A stretch of DNA of 64,000 nucleotides from Caulobacter sp. Root655 (GTDB taxonomy: Bacteria > Pseudomonadota > Alphaproteobacteria > Caulobacterales > Caulobacteraceae), in assembly GCF_001427665.1 (NCBI RefSeq), contig NZ_LMHC01000001.1, positions 746,780 to 810,779 of the forward strand, in the 5' to 3' direction. Positions 63,455 through 64,000 of this stretch are shown here, piece after piece. Every line of letters begins with the position of its first letter. Positions within the stretch are counted from its first letter, which is position 1. The translations under genes were made by a program, and so were the position numbers. The notes beneath the pieces were generated by a model that was given only the letters and a program-made list of their open reading frames with translations, did no database searches and was not told where the DNA came from.

Positions 63455-63934
63455 ATGCAAGGCGATCCCGGCATCATCCGGCTCTTGAACGCGGTGCTCA
63501 CCAATGAGCTGACGGCGGTGAACCAGTACTTCCTGCACGCGCGGATGTACGACAACTGGGGCTTCAAGCGCCTGGGCAAGATCACCTACGACGAGTCGAT
63601 CGGCGAGATGAAGCACGCCGACAAGCTGATCAACCGCATCCTGTTCCTCGAAGGCCTGCCCAACCTGCAGGACCTGCACAAGCTGAAGATCGGCGAGACC
63701 GTGCCCGAGTGCCTGGCCTCGGATCTGTCGGTCGAGGTCGGCGGCCGCGAGACCCTGATCCCCGGCATTATCCAGTGCGAACAGGTCCGCGACTATGTCA
63801 GCCGCGAGCTGCTGCGCGAGATCCTCAGCGACACCGAGGAGCACATCGATTTCCTGGAGATGCAGCTGGGCCTGGTGAAAGCGCTGGGCGAGCAGAACTA
63901 CCTGCAGAGCGCGGTGGGGGAACTGCCGGCTTAG
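63455..63934 (+). CDS. bfr: Bacterioferritin
   Basis: A 159-residue bacterioferritin subunit that forms a 24-mer iron store. Ferroxidase ligands: Glu18 in LTNELTAVNQYFLHARM, Glu and His in IGEMKHADKL, Glu near 94 (GRETLIPGIIQCEQ) and Glu-His in SDTEEHIDFLEMQL. The haem-binding Met52 is in EMKHADK. The N-terminus MQGDPGIIRLLNAVL is family-typical. ATG 63455 has GAGGAGG upstream. It is the storage partner of bfd. A family A half-repeat follows. Confidence 0.96.
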   Translation: MQGDPGIIRLLNAVLTNELTAVNQYFLHARMYDNWGFKRLGKITYDESIGEMKHADKLINRILFLEGLPNLQDLHKLKIGETVPECLASDLSVEVGGRETLIPGIIQCEQVRDYVSRELLREILSDTEEHIDFLEMQLGLVKALGEQNYLQSAVGELPA

Positions 63935-63945
63935 GGGCCGGGAAG

Positions 63946-63990
63946 TCCTCCCCCTGTGGGGGAGGCGGCCGAAGGCCGGTGGGGGGAGTT
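63946..63990. repeat. Family A half-repeat at the window end
   Basis: CCTCCCCCTGTGGGGGAGG, GGCCGAAGGCC and GGGGGGAG; the second half of the pair would lie beyond the window. Confidence 0.75.
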
Positions 63991-64000
63991 GTAGGATCTC

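Overview
The window is high-GC DNA of a Caulobacter-like alphaproteobacterium. The clearest marker is a c-di-GMP phosphodiesterase with a GEDEF motif and a C-terminal Arg-Gly, matching PdeA of Caulobacter crescentus. A CdnL/CarD regulator, many GGDEF/EAL and histidine-kinase genes, TonB-dependent uptake and several Caulobacter-type intergenic palindromes agree with this. No phage, transposase, plasmid gene, rRNA, tRNA or CRISPR array was seen. It reads as core chromosome with small accessory patches.

Layout. 1-4 kb: exported amidohydrolase, an unknown outer-membrane-like protein and an unknown cytosolic protein. 4-7.7 kb: Suv3-like helicase translationally coupled to an S4 RNA-binding protein, then a small membrane protein. 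7.8-11.4 kb: PAS-GGDEF-EAL protein, ferredoxin FdxA and CdnL. 11.4-15.1 kb: a very large hybrid kinase with two kinase cores plus a single-domain response regulator. 15.2-21.8 kb: DUF1993, GFA-type zinc protein, acetyltransferase, pdeA, LprI/DUF1311-like protein, slipin, YqgE and peroxiredoxin. 21.9-26.8 kb: acyl-CoA dehydrogenase, YceI, a cytochrome b561-YceI fusion and Sua5. 26.8-31.2 kb: small unknown gene, VapBC toxin-antitoxin pair, FAD oxidoreductase, two related membrane genes and YaaA. 31.3-34.4 kb: 3-hydroxybutyrate dehydrogenase, patatin-like lipase, Nudix hydrolase and a small HIRAN-domain gene of lower GC. 34.6-41.5 kb: UvrC, a ParDE-like pair, a 2OG-oxygenase-like protein, a PEBP protein, a DUF998-like membrane protein, M28 peptidase and a miniature flagellar-rod-like protein. 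41.6-46.1 kb: anti-sigma factor and ECF sigma factor, divergent from a secreted S8 protease and two exported proteins of unknown function. 46.4-53.1 kb: siderophore receptor, RpoD and DnaG. 53.3-64 kb: hybrid kinase, BON protein, alcohol dehydrogenase, CheW, SuhB-like phosphatase, an ECF41-type sigma factor with a small membrane partner, ThiE, and the iron-storage pair Bfd and Bfr behind a strong Fur box.

The most unusual feature is the density of dispersed palindromic repeats. At least six families (called A to F here) occupy most intergenic gaps. They occur as inverted pairs, and one pair encodes the C-terminus of a gene. The most system-like cluster is the ECF sigma / anti-sigma / S8 protease / glycine-rich secreted protein locus at 41.6-45.3 kb. 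Its start sites and its regulatory logic are inferred, not demonstrated.
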